A DNA stretch of 64,000 nucleotides from Papaver somniferum. Lineage: Eukaryota; Streptophyta; Magnoliopsida; Ranunculales; Papaveraceae. A model generated the notes under the pieces. It was given only the letters and a program-made list of their open reading frames with translations, made no database searches and was not told the DNA's origin. Where the stretch lies: positions 180,367,690-180,431,689 of the forward strand of contig NC_039362.1 in NCBI RefSeq assembly GCF_003573695.1, in the 5' to 3' direction. Position 1 is the first letter of the stretch; each line of letters opens with the position of its first letter. Both the position numbers and the translations under genes were made by a program. Shown here piece after piece: positions 11,819 through 23,342 of this stretch.

Positions 11819-12256
11819 TTGTTTTCTATTATAATGGTTTTGTTACAAAAGACTGAGATATTCACCGCAACAGAACTTTGTTAACAAGAATAAAAGATAG
11901 AACATTAAAGTTTCATAGTTTATTTATGATCTGATTTTCCAAAAAATTCACTGTTTTGAATTTTTGTTCTTTAGCTTTGGCATATATTCCAACTAGCACC
12001 AGCAGGACTGGTTCTGAAAGACATTGGAATTCGACGTTGTATCCACTTATTTATATTGCCCATTGGAAGACAGATTCTGCTCTTTTTGGTTCAAGGATTT
12101 CTCTTGAATTCTTGGTTGAATAAGATTTGCCTCTAGCCTCTCTACATATGCCTGCATCGTCAGTAATATAAAATCAAGATTCACCTCTAAGATCTCCAAA
12201 TCAAGATTCAACTGCAACCCAAAATGAGCATATTATACTGGAATTGTTAAGGAATT
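11819..12256. other. Non-coding spacer
   Basis: No supported gene or repeat. It lies between the TIR element and the start of the large Copia LTR. Confidence 0.5.
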
Positions 12257-14612
12257 TGTTAGAGCACTGCTCGGTCAAACTCACATGTGTTGCTATCTCA
12301 AGCATGTTTGATTTCTAGTCTCTTATAGCTAAGTCTCGGACTAGGATAGTAAGTGTAGTTGAGCTCAACGACTTCATGGCGATTCATCATACAAGTAGAA
12401 GATCTACTCAAGGAACCGGTGGAACTTCTCGACAAAAAGGTATGTGGAGACTTTAACTTATCTGTCACTCAAAAGTCTATCTATTCTATCTCCTACTCTT
12501 TGAGACAAAAGTCGTATGCTATATATATAGACTAGATCATACACATTTGGTATTTCGAGCCGAGTATACCTCTCCTATCTATATCTCGAAATATGTGTTG
12601 GTAAGATTTTCACTTCGACCAAGTTTATCTTTACCTAGTGACGAAAGTCATGAATGTTTCAATCACTTTGAAAATTGCTTTGACGATAAATAGTGTAACA
12701 ACTATATAACATCCTCTAAGAATGTTTCAATGATTGGAATGAGAGTTTAGATTACATAACCAATGGAATCCTTGAACCGAAGTTTTCGAACTTTGTTGAT
12801 CAAGAGAACCGGAAGTATGGCAAGTGCCAAGTCCGCGAACTGCCGAAGTTCTCAAACCCGAGAATTTCTGCTGGAGTTGACAAACTACTTGCGTGAGCCA
12901 AGTCCTCGAACCCAGTCCGCGAACCGGCGTAGTTCTCGAACCCGAGAATTTCTGCTGGAGTTTGTAAACTCTATCCGGTGTCTTAAGTCCGCGAACCTAG
13001 TCTGCGAACTTGAGAAGGTTATATATCTAAAGATGATTTCTGAACTTAATCTTAAAATACTAAGGAATGCATTTGCAAACCGTGGCTATTAAAGTTCATG
13101 AATCGATTCGAGTGAATCAAATCATCTTTGCTTGAATTGTGTCTTGTGTAGTTACATAAGATTTCCTTGAAATTGAACAACTCTCTTAACTAGTTCATTT
13201 GAGTCAATTGAACTAGTTATGGTGAAGAAGAACATGGTTGGTATGAAACACTCATATGGTTAACCTCTTTGGGTAGACTATTATTGAACCAACAATGTAC
13301 ACGTTTGAGTCCGGTTAACAAACCTAGAAGCGTACGATCATTTGTGTATGACAAGCTAAGTTTTCGATCTAACGGTTGAGAAATATTAGCTTGAATCTAA
13401 ATCAGGTTTTCATCTAGCGGTGAATATTGATTGTTTTGTAACTAAGGCAAAACCCCGATTTGAAAGGCTATATAAATGAGACATCTAGTATTGCGCAAAA
13501 CTAATCCCCACACCTTACATGTGATACTAGTTTGCGTGCTAGAGTAGATTCTAATTTAACCTTGGGTTTTCTTCTTCTAAAACCAGGTTAACGACTTAAA
13601 CACTTCATTGGGATTGTCAAGCCAGACCGATACTACTTTTATCGTAGTTGTGTGATCTGATCTTACATCTTCTATCGTAACAGTACAATCATATTGATTG
13701 GCTTGAGATCGTGAGAGTTCTCCGATAGGCAAGATATAAAAAGTAATCACAAACACCTTCGTCTCATCGTTTGTGATTTCACGATATCTTGTTTCGCTAC
13801 CATACGATTAAGATTGTTGTGAGGTGATTAATTAATCTAGGCTGTTCTTCGGGAATATAAGATCGGATTATCAATTGGTTCCTGTTCACCTTGATTATTA
13901 TCAAAAGACGGAACAAAAACTTTTAGGGTTTTTCTGTGGGAGACAGATTGATCCTTTGATAGACTTGTCTGTGTGAGAAAGATTTGTTTATTGTTAAATC
14001 CTGTGATTTTGGGTCATAACAACTCTTAGTATTGGGTGAGATCAGCTAAGGGAATTAAGTGCGCAGTATCCTGCTGGGATCAGAGGCGTAGGGAGTCCAA
14101 TTGTACCTTGGATCAGTGGGAGACTGATTGGGGTTCAACTATAGTCCAGTACGAAGTTATCTTGGAGTAGGATAGTATTTGTAGCGGCTTAATACAGTGT
14201 GTATTCAATCTGGACAAGGTACCGGGGTTTTTCTGTATTTGCGGTTTCCTCGTTAACAAAATTCTGGTGTCTGTGTTATTTCTATTTCAGCGTTATATAT
14301 GTTTATATAATTGAAATAATACAGGTTGTGTGTTTGAATCAATCAATTGGAAATCCGACCTTTGGTTGTTTGTTGATATTGATTGATACTTGGACATTGG
14401 TCTTCGGTACCGTCCAAGTTATTCCTTGTGTTTGATTAGAACTCGCTGATTTCTATTAGCTTGAGTAAATCAAAACAAGAGAGAGATATTCACTCGTTGA
14501 TATACTTTTAATTGATTGAGTCTTGGTGATTCTCTTGAAAGTATAATCGAGTTTGTCCATACAGATTGCTAAGCGAAATATTGGGTGGTGTTGTTAGACC
14601 CCCGCTTTTTCA
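12257..14612 (+). repeat. Long LTR (about 2.36 kb) of a SIRE/Maximus-type Copia element
   Basis: Starts TGTTAGAGCACTGCTCGG and ends CCCGCTTTTTCA two bases before a perfect initiator-Met tRNA primer-binding site. The very long LTR is typical of the SIRE/Maximus lineage. It contains a duplicated ~84-bp segment (around 12820-12970) that makes a spurious 109-codon frame, and several other chance frames. Only this 5' LTR is present. Confidence 0.8.
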
Positions 14613-14614
14613 AT

Positions 14615-14626
14615 TGGTATCAGAGC
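14615..14626 (+). other. Primer-binding site (tRNA-iMet type)
   Basis: TGGTATCAGAGC, complementary to the 3' end of plant initiator-Met tRNA, two bases after the LTR end. It fixes element orientation as plus. Confidence 0.9.
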
Positions 14627-14739
14627 AGGAAAACACGTTTAAGACCTCAAAAGTCTGTGTTTGTAGCGATCTGACTATATGGACCATAAAGTCTCAATTG
14701 ACGCTTCACCGGGTTTTAAAAACAACCGTAGAAAAAGGT

Positions 14740-16855
14740 TTGATAAACTGGTTACTCTTCAAAAGGGGTTGGATTAACAAATTCGGATCAACTCTGGTCT
14801 TGTTGCAGAAATTGCAATTCTTAAGGATTTGATATCTGGTAATTGTCCCTTGGTGAATCTGAGTAACTCAAGTTATTCCCCTTTAAAGAATAGTCGTAAA
14901 TCAGATAGTAATCAACGACCGTTTGATGAAAAAACTGATGTGACTAGGAACCACTCAGACACACTTCAAAGCAGTGGACCGTATTGTTGTGATTCTTCCA
15001 ATCATTTTCAACAAGTTTGTATGTCATTCAAAAAGAGTCTGAATGTTGCATGTAATTTTTGTAAGAAAACCAAACAACATGTTGATACTCTGAAAGGACA
15101 TACAAAACGATTAGGTAACTCTAAACAGAGAAGTACAAATAGTATGGGTGCCTTTGCTTTAAGATCTACGTCTCCTTTTCAATGGTTTCTTGGTAGTGGA
15201 TGTAGTAGACACATGACAGGTGATCTCACATGATTCATTTCGTCCATTGACTATGAAGGAGGTCCTGTAACGTTTGGAGATGGGAGTTGTTGCTACATCA
15301 GCAAGAAGGGAACGATCAAACTACCCGGTGTTCCAGAAATCCATGATGTAGTGTATGTAAAAGGTATGACTTCTAATCTTCTTTCTATTAGTCAAATTTG
15401 TGACAAAGGCCATCGAGTTGTCTTCAATGCAAATGGATGTGACATTGTTGAAAAAACTGGGAAAGTAATTTTTCAAGGAACTCATGGTAAAAACAACTGT
15501 TATCTATTTGATACTCAGTTTAGCAATCGTTGCAATTTGACTAAGGTGGAATCTACACATCTTTGGCATGAGCGTTTTGGTCACATCAATTATCGCCTTC
15601 TAACTAAGATCATTAACAAAGAACTAGTTAGAGGCATTCCCAAAATCAATGCAAAGATTGAAGGTGTATGTGATGTCTGTCAAAAGGGTAAACAAACAAA
15701 AGTTCACCATAAATCATCTCGAGATATTCTCACTAAAGATCCAGTTGATTTAATTCATATGGATATTTTCGGACCAATTCAACAACCCACTGTTGCTGGT
15801 AAGAAGTATGCTTTAGTTATGGTAGATGATTACACCAGATTCACTTGGGTTGCATTCTTATCTCATAAGAATGAAACTCTTGGCGAATTCAAGATTATTA
15901 TTAAAAGGATCCAGAACGAACAAGGTCGCAAACTAAAGAAAATTAGAAGCGATCGTGATACGGAATTCAAAGACACAAAGGTATTTGAATTTTGTGATGA
16001 ACTGGGGATCATTCAACAATACTCACCACCTATCACTCCTCAAGCTAATGGAGTTGCTGAAAGAAAGAATAGAAATATTCAGGAAATGGCTAGGGTAATG
16101 CTCCATAACAAAAACTTACCTTTAGGATTTTGGGGAGAAGCTGTTTTCACAACATGCTATTTGATCAACCGTGTGTATTTACGGTCTAGAACCCTTAACA
16201 CTCCTTATGAGTTGTGGTATGGAAGGAAACCCAACCTACACTATCTCAAGTTGTTTGGAAGTAAGTGTTATATTCTAAAAGATCGAGAACAGAAAGGGAA
16301 ATTCGACACCAAAAGTGATGAAGGTATCTTTCTTGGCTATGCTTCTGATAGTCGTGGTGTTCGAGTATTTAATCTCAGAACTCAAGTCATGATGGAATCT
16401 ACTAATGTTATCATCTACGACATTAATAACTTTTGTCAGGATAATCCTCCTGCTGAATTGCCTCCAACCGAGACAATTGAGACAGTCAAAGAAATTCCAG
16501 AATCAGTTGAAGTTATCCCAACTGTTACTGATCCTGACATTTCTAGTGACGAGGAGAAGAGCACTGATCAAGGAATCCTTGATGAACAAGAACGTGTCCC
16601 TCCACAACATCTCTGGGTTCAAAGGAATCATGATCCAAACAGTATTATTGGAGGAAGAGATTCTACAGCTAAAACTAGAGGACAACTTCAAAATATTTGC
16701 AATTTTGGTTGTTATCTTTCGCAAGTAGAACCAAGAAATATTGATGAAGCTCTGAACGATACCTTTTGGGTGAATGCTATGCATGAATAGTTAAATCAAT
16801 TTCAAAGGCAAGATGTGTGGGAACTTGTACCTTGTCACTCCAATAGGCGCTATTT
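14740..16855 (+). pseudogene. Decayed SIRE/Maximus-type Copia gag-pol, 3'-truncated
   Basis: Most of gag is deleted; the remaining frame joins late gag to protease (14829-15233), where WFLGSGCSRHMTGD shows the catalytic Asp replaced by Gly. An in-frame TGA at 15231-15233 separates this from the next block, which continues in the same frame (15351-16790). That block holds the GAG-pre-integrase region with an intact HHCC (LWHERFGH.. CDVCQKGK) and the integrase core (HMDIFGP, IRSDRDTEF, NGVAERKNR). A second in-frame stop (TAG, 16788-16790) follows, and homology ends near 16855, before any reverse transcriptase. It cannot encode functional enzymes. Confidence 0.92.
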
Positions 16856-16859
16856 CAAG

Positions 16860-17030
16860 TTACTGGAGAGTTTGGCTTTGAGTATCGCCTACATCAGGGG
16901 CCGTATCTTCTTCGCGTTCTTCGGGTTCGTGAGTTAAAACCTCTTTATTATGGGCATGCAATCCAATGTTTGGATCCTTACCGCGACATACGTTTTTGGT
17001 TTTAGCTTTCTGGGGTTCCTTTTCTTTCAT
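16860..17030 (-). pseudogene. Possible first exon of a PMD-type transposon gene
   Basis: A short minus-strand frame beginning MKEKEPQKAKTKNV with a basic start and an acidic tail. It resembles in style, not in identity, the first exon at 41512-41676 (MKPPKASRMKQT..), and like that exon it sits beside an array of short hairpins. I do not recognise a conserved domain, so the link rests on layout only. Confidence 0.35.
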
Positions 17031-17204
17031 CTTTATAGAGAATAATCGACGATGATTCAATTCGACGATTAACAATGTATAGCGAGGAGAGGGGGGAGGT
17101 TTCCTCTCTGCAATCGGAAGGAAAGAGGAGAAGAGGAGTTGAAGTTGAAGTTGAAAATAAATTAAATGAAATGAATTCAGGTTGACTTTGGTTTTATCTG
17201 TCAA

Positions 17205-17800
17205 ACGGTTAATAATCGGTAGGCATTACCACATCATAAGCTACCGATTGTTGAGTAGCCCAAAATCGTTAGGGTTTGTTACTTGTATACCTACCGATTA
17301 TAGGAAGCCCCAAATCGAACCACTACCAAATTCCATAGGTTTCGAGGGTACAGAGCCGACCATAACCATTTGGTTCGTGTTTTGGATGTAGTCATAATCG
17401 GAAGGTATATGGATTACATAAACTTCCGATTATAGGTTGCCCCAAAAAAAGTTTTCTTCTAAAATCCTTCATTTAATGAATTTGAAATCTACCATAATCG
17501 GGAGGTATTGTTACTCGTAGCTTCCCGATTATGGGAAGCCCCAAATCGTTAGCTTAGACAGGTTTTAATTCGTCCGATTATATAGGAGCCTCAAATTTCA
17601 CCATTGCAAAAATCTAAAGATTTCTAATTTCTATATTTTAATAATCGGTAGTCTCTTGAGGATCTTGTTACTTCCGATTGTTATCGAAGCCAGATACGAG
17701 TTTGGCACATAAACGAACTTAATCGGTAGTGTAATCTAGTTGATAACCTTCCTATTAGGTATTTACAATCGGGTACAGTATAGCTTCCGATTATGTAAGG
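17205..17800. repeat. Array of short hairpins built on AATCGG / CCGATT
   Basis: Several units share one plan: an arm such as ATAATCGGAAG, a spacer of about 18-22 bases, the complementary arm CTTCCGATTAT, and then a tail like GGAAGCCCC. Examples start near 17209, 17394, 17494, 17641 and 17718. The arms covary: AATCGGTAG pairs with CTACCGATT, TCGGAAG with CTTCCGA, TCGGGAG with CTTCCCGA. The plan matches the GTCGGCA/TGCCGAC arrays of the PMD MULE further right. Confidence 0.8.
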
Positions 17801-17929
17801 GCATTAGCGTATTCTCCGCATTTTTGGACATCCCTTAACGTAGTGTATAGGTTGGGAATAAAAAAATCGCCCCTAATTCCTTTTGGATCGCCCTTAAGAA
17901 TGCCAGGAAAAAAATCTCACCTTTTTCTG

Positions 17930-18263
17930 GCACAGGTTTGGGTCCCAATATAGGCATTTTTTTTTCTGAAATGAAGAAGGATATTTCAGAGCAATTTCAG
18001 AGAAATAGAATTCAACTGTGTACACAAGGAAAAATGGAACTTGAACCAACAATACGTATGTGAATATAAATCATATTACTAATGAGAAAATATGTACCAT
18101 TTGACTTCATTCGTTTTTGGCGGCTGACATTTTTTTTCTTCTTATAAGCAAACAATTCTTCAGTCGAAATGAGGCACGTCCCCAAACTCTACCTTTAATC
18201 AAAGCACCATAATGTGACAAGTTCAGGATAAGTATGAAATTGAATTTTCAAAGAATAGATATC
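17930..18263. repeat. Duplicate of the receptor-kinase 5' region, part 1
   Basis: Matches the upstream region of the kinase locus at 23450-23640 (shared words include GTCCCAATATAGGCAT and ATGAAGAAGGATAT) and, toward its right end, 24860-24910 (GTGACAAGTTCAGGATAAGT). It continues at 20337-20500 beyond the inserted MULE. The kinase body that should follow is absent. Confidence 0.75.
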
Positions 18264-20325
18264 GGAAATGCTATTCTAAGCCCCACTCAACGCCCTACTC
18301 AGCACCCAAATGACGTGGAGGAACATGCTGTCAAAAACATAAAAAACACATCATTCTTGAAGTTTAAGCGCATTTGACCGAAATTTGGGCGGGAAAAAAA
18401 TTTGTTTCGAAATTTGAATTTTTCTTTTTCTTTTTTCCGATTCTTTTATTTATTTCTTACCCACCATACTCCTGCACATGAATGAAATAGAAGACTGAAA
18501 GTTACTTGCCATTGATAACTAACTAATGGTGATCCTAAACGAAGAAAATAAAGAATATCGAAGGCCAAAGAAAAGGTGAGTTAAAATTTTCTCTCATTAA
18601 GAAATCCATAAGAAATACCTAATTTAGTGTAAGTGTTTTGTTTGGGTTTTAGATATTGGAAGAATTGTTAGGGTTTATGTAATTCAATTCAAAAATTGTT
18701 CCAATCAAGTATAAATTGTGTCTTGCTCACTAACTGTTCGAATAAATATCTGAGATATGTAATAAAGTTTTTGAGATGAATACGTCTCTACTGTACTTAA
18801 TATAATGTTTCATTGTGATAGGATAACTTCTATGGAAAGTCTGATTACATTGCTACCAAAGGAGATGGAGATGAAATTCGACCAACAGATCCCCAACTTG
18901 GTATGAAATTTAAAACTACAACTGATGCATATGAGTTTTATAAAAAATTTGCGCAACGAATTTAAAACCACACAAGAGAGTGTCGTGTCCAATGGAGTAC
19001 CACCACAAGCGCCTGTATACCAACCATGGGGATTATATCCAATTCCCCATTCAAATTATGCAGGACTGCTGATGGTAAGATGTTAGAAAAATTAAACTTT
19101 CTTATTTTCAGTTAGATCACTTAGTAACAGTGAGACCCGAATGATAATGAACTTTTTGTTGCGATTATTGTAGGACCCGAATGCAGTGACTCAAGGGTCG
19201 TCGTTTTCTTATCTGTCCGCCGTGCTTAATCCATGGATGTTTGGAGGACAGTTTGGATAGTGCATAATATTTAACCTTGTGCTGATTTTTGGTTTTTTTG
19301 GTAGTTATTATGTGAACAACAAAACTCAGCAACCTTACTTATTAACTGTATGAGTTTATAACATTGAAAATTAAGTGATGCAGTTTTAATTGTTATTCAT
19401 TTGAAGTTATTTTGTGTTGATAATGCTAGTTACAATTTGAAATTTGGAGGTGCTTGCAAGCTGCGGGATGTTTTTTTTATTATTATTGGATTGTACATTC
19501 AACTGGGAGGGGATGATAGCAACACAAGAAGTGCAAACAACAAAAATGTTAGCTAGTGCATTGTGTGTGCTAAGTGGAGACAACACAATTGTGCTTTCTT
19601 GTGCTGCATCTAAAACTGGCAACACTCACCAGCTCACCGTTCACTAATTAGAAGCCATCATATAGCATGGAAATGTAATATTGCCTTTTGTTCGTGAAAA
19701 AAATAATTGAATTTAGCACTACAAACTACGTACATAAGCTGTTTTAGGAAATCAAATCTCAGACATTTTATAGAGTTGTAAAAAGATAAACTTAGCATCT
19801 TGAGTTGGAGACATTTTGTCAAACAGTTGTAGAGCCATACACACCCTTAGTGCAGTGAAATTTACGACCAAACTAAAAGCCTGCTAAATCATTTCTCTTA
19901 AATAGAAAAGAACAACAACCAGAGTATTTTATAGTAACCATTACATTCACAGTTGAAGTCCACTCCTTATTTCTCCATTTTTAAAAAACTTCCTCTTTAT
20001 TCTTCGTCTCGAATCTTGATGTTAAATCTCAATTTAAAACTGTTAAGGAATGGAAGAGGAATAGCTTCATTATTTTTGGGAGTTGCTCATGAGCATAAAT
20101 CAATTTGCCTTGACAAACGGATCTGAATAAAGTGGACTTAAAAAGAAAAGATAATTCAGATTTCAAAACATTTGGTTCCCGCGCGAGACATTTAGTTTCC
20201 GCCGAAAGTTGCTCAAACCGGTTAATTTTCAAAAGTGACGTGTTTTTTGTGTTTTTGACAACATGTTCCGCCACGTCATTTGGACGCTGAGTAGGGCGTT
20301 GAGTGGGGCTTAGAATAGCATTTCC
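18264..20325. mobile_element. MULE with ~105-bp TIRs and 11-bp TSD
   Basis: The left end GGAAATGCTATTCTAAGCCC and the right end are inverted copies, similar over about 105 bases with few mismatches. The 11-base word GAATAGATATC lies immediately outside both ends (18253-18263 and 20326-20336), in the 8-11 bp range known for Mutator-like elements. Internal sequence keeps only fragments of a FAR1-like transposase gene, so it is non-autonomous. It splits the duplicated kinase 5' region. Confidence 0.9.
18823..19260 (+). pseudogene. FAR1/MULE-type transposase remnant (terminal exons only)
   Basis: The first block reads DPQLGMKFKTTTDAYEFYKKFAQ, the N-terminal pattern of FAR1/FRS proteins, which derive from MULE transposases. 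The frame then shifts into a proline-rich block (VPPQAPVYQPWGLYPIPHSN). A likely intron with GT at about 19075 and AG at about 19173 follows, and then a last exon ending VLNPWMFGGQFG and TAG. The DDE catalytic core is missing. I infer an internal deletion derivative of an autonomous MULE. Confidence 0.6.
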
Positions 20326-20336
20326 GAATAGATATC

Positions 20337-20500
20337 GATTCAAGTTGAAAAGATATTTCCTGGGACCTCTTTTGGCAGATTTTTCTTCCTGGGCAAGTGG
20401 GAAGGAGCTATACGCGTCACCCACTGTTTGCCTCATCAAAGTCACATTCACTCTACATGTCCGAATCCGAAATGTGATTTGCCATAAATACATTGTTTAA
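20337..20500. repeat. Duplicate of the receptor-kinase 5' region, part 2
   Basis: Continues the duplication after the MULE. It matches 24915-25045, sharing GAGCTATACG and the run AAATGTGATTTGCCATAAAT followed by ACATTGTTTAACCAATC. Confidence 0.75.
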
Positions 20501-20765
20501 CCAATCAGAAGCCGGTACAGGAAAAACTATAGCACAAGACAAGAGTGCACGAAGGCGGCACACAAACTATCTTTACTGAATGGAATTTCTAGGAATATAA
20601 GTTCAGTCTAGATTCTTCCAACAACAAAAAAAGTTTGTACTAGTAACTTCGCAACTCTGTGCTACTGGGTTAAAACTAGCCGATGGTAGAGCAGCAACCT
20701 TGTAGCTCTTTCTGAGCATCTTGTATAAGTTTTATTACAAAACTTAGGTCCCGAAGGGAGAACAC

Positions 20766-23342
20766 CTAATCTTGTTTCACTTCGAGTTTTAGTTTGCATT
20801 TCAACTCGGTGTGCCCAAATGTAAAACAATTGGTACACCTTAGAGGTTTCCAATCATATTCCAAGTTGAGTAGATAGTCAATTCCTTTAACTGAAATAAG
20901 AAAACTGTCCAACAATGGTTTACTGGCAGTTACTTTCATGTAAACCCGTGCATAATCCAGCCGATGTTGCTTTTTGGTTTTCTGATCAGCACATATAGGA
21001 ATTCCGAATGCGCTGACGACCTTACTCAGACATGATGGATTCCAAAGGAATAGAGGCAAGTTATAAATCTTCACCCAAATTGGAATGCATTTCATGGTTT
21101 CAGCTTTGTCGAATGTCAGTTTCCAGTCCCATTTTATGAGAACTAATGGGTTACCCTTAATATGCAGAAGGCTTGATGATTCTAAAACTTTAGTCCTATC
21201 TTCAACACGACTGAATGGAAACAGATAATACTCATTTCTGATGGAGAATACAGAAACATTTACCATCGTTTCTCGGAGTACAACTTCAGCCACCACCTCT
21301 TTATCAACGTCAAAAGTTCCGTCCTCACTCAAAAAATATCCCACCAGGGAATTCTTCCATTTGTTACATCCGACTTTGAATTCTTCATTTGAACATTCAA
21401 TATGATACTTCCCTTCTTCAAAATGGGGTTTAATATACTCGAGCTCATCTTCGTCTCCCAGCTCAGTGATATCATCTAAGGTTGAAGAAGTTGATGCTTC
21501 CTTGGCATATGATACAAGTGTCTCTGATGTTGGAATATTTGTGCAGATCACCGACGACTTAGAATCGTCTGCTCCCTCACCAATGGAAGCCTTTACATGA
21601 GAATGCAATTTAGTACTATCAGATGCAACATGAGAGGAACGAATTGGAATCTCATCTTGGCCTACATCACGCTTTAAATCTTTGGGAGCAGCAATGTAAT
21701 CCCAAATAACTGCAGTACTTTTGGTATTATTTACCTCCATTAGTGAAAAATGACCAGAGGATTGAAATACAACCCCATCTTTCTCGTCTCCACTTTTATC
21801 ATCCTTTGCAACAGAAATCAATTCGCAAGATTCAGAAATCATGGTAACCTCATTTTCCGAGGTGGTAGGTGCATTGCCTGGGTCTGTCACAATTTCTAAG
21901 TAGTTGACCGAGAAATGACTCAGCGCCATCTCATCAGAAGTGACTCCTGTCAAGTCATCTGATTCTAATTGAACGACCAGAGTATTTATAACATTCATTC
22001 CTTCAAGAGTTTTCACCACATCAGACATGTCAGGCCTTGCTTTTGGTGAATCAGAGGTGCATAACATTGCCAAATCTAACACTATTATAGCTTCATTCTC
22101 CGAAACGTTAGTCAAGTCTTGGTCCAATTGTGATGTAAGATTTTGCTTCATCTTTACATCTTTGGCCTGCAGTGCATGATAACAACAAAGCAAAGTTGCT
22201 TAATTAGCTAAAATAGGAAATAAAATTCTGTTTAGAGAGAGCTAAAAAGGTTATCTTTTAACTTACGATTTCTAGAAGGTGTTGCGATCTGCCTAAATAA
22301 CGCTTTCCTCTCCAACTCATTCCGCTCATAAGTTCCAGCACCACTACTCCGAAACAGTAGACATCTGCTTTCTCAGTTAAGTAACCGTGCTTCGAATATT
22401 CAGGAGCCATATATCCCCTGCGCAAGAATGTTAAAAGAGAAATGAATCTGGAACAAATATATTATATGTAAATGAGATGCTGGACCAATATTGATTCAAC
22501 CATTAACAAAAGAAATGAGATTTTCTGTTCTTTACGTTGTTCCTACTACAGAGTGGGTATCCTGGACTGGTCGACGTCTAATTGCTTCGCCAATCCAAAG
22601 TCGGTTATCTTGGCAGTAAGATGCTTGTCTAATAAGACATTACTGAGCTTTATATCTCTATGCACAATTTTGAGTTCTGCTCCCTCATGTAAGAATACAA
22701 GACCTTTCGCTATATATCGATGCAGATTTTAACTCTAATCTCCCAGTTCAGTCTCTTCTTAAGATTTTTATTGCGAAATAATGCATTGTCTAAACTTCCA
22801 TTAGCCAGGTATTGGTACACTGATACGAACTTGTTATCCGTTGCAACACAATGGCCAAACAATTCAACTATATTTGGGTGTCTTGATATTGTGTTTATTT
22901 CACTGAGAAATTCTTTCTCTCCTCGCATTGAATTTGGAGATATGACCTTCACTGCAATTGCCCTTCCATCAGGGAGTTTTCCCTGTATATATAGTATTTC
23001 ATCAACAATAACAAGATCACGGTTCTAGTCAAATAATAAGAAAATCAAACATGAAGTTGTGCCGTCTGTCTCAGGAAAAAAGATACTATCATTTTAGTCT
23101 CTCTTTTCCTAGGACGGAGGTAATACCTTATAAACTGATCCAAAACCACCTTCACCATTCTTGTTAGCAGGTTTGAAATCTTTTGTAGCAGCTTTAATCT
23201 GTTTGTAACTGAAATTCCCACCTTGGATTCCTTCTGCAGCTGTTATCTTTTTCCCTTTGGTTTTAGTATTTGTAACACCACCATCATGATCCTTGATTGA
23301 CAGACTGAAATTTTTGTGAGTCAAATCTTTTATCCATCTCAT
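20766..23342 (-). pseudogene. Receptor-like kinase fused to DUF4283 + CCHC zinc knuckle (frameshifted)
   Basis: Exon A (23127-23342) gives FSYKQIKAATKDF and the glycine loop GEGGFGSVYK. Exon B (22536-22982) gives the catalytic Lys (IAVKVIS), HRD (VHRDIKLSN) and DFG (ITDFGLA). Exon C (22267-22417) gives APE and [16 protein letters not shown]. Exon D (20766-22166) starts with the C-lobe end (MLCTSDSPKARPDMSDVV) and continues without a break into an acidic linker, a DUF4283-like domain (about residues 250-420 of the 475-residue frame) and a CX2CX4HX4C knuckle at 453-466. No ectodomain or membrane segment precedes exon A. Exon B has two frameshifts, one at an expanded TA run near 22712 before HRD and one near 22556-22563 after DFG. 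The kinase family resembles LRR-RLK subfamily VIII. DUF4283-CCHC is usual in LINE ORF1-type proteins. Exon borders are read by eye. Confidence 0.8.

Noticed and set aside
12763..13092. 109-codon frame with repeated SSRTREFLLE blocks
   Set aside because: It lies inside the SIRE/Maximus LTR and arises from a duplicated ~84-bp LTR segment.
14199..14832. Two short plus-strand frames
   Set aside because: They cover the LTR end, the primer-binding site and the leader, which are non-coding in this element type.
17205..17800. CRISPR-like reading of the hairpin array
   Set aside because: Units differ in stem and spacing, spacers are not unique inserts between identical repeats, and the setting is a plant nuclear genome.
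19407..19647. Frames on both strands inside the 2.06-kb MULE
   Set aside because: No domain, no support from the FAR1-like remnants, and overlapping opposite-strand frames of similar length.
20029..20493. 154-codon minus-strand frame
   Set aside because: It runs across the right TIR of the MULE and its target duplication into flanking sequence, so it cannot be an old gene.
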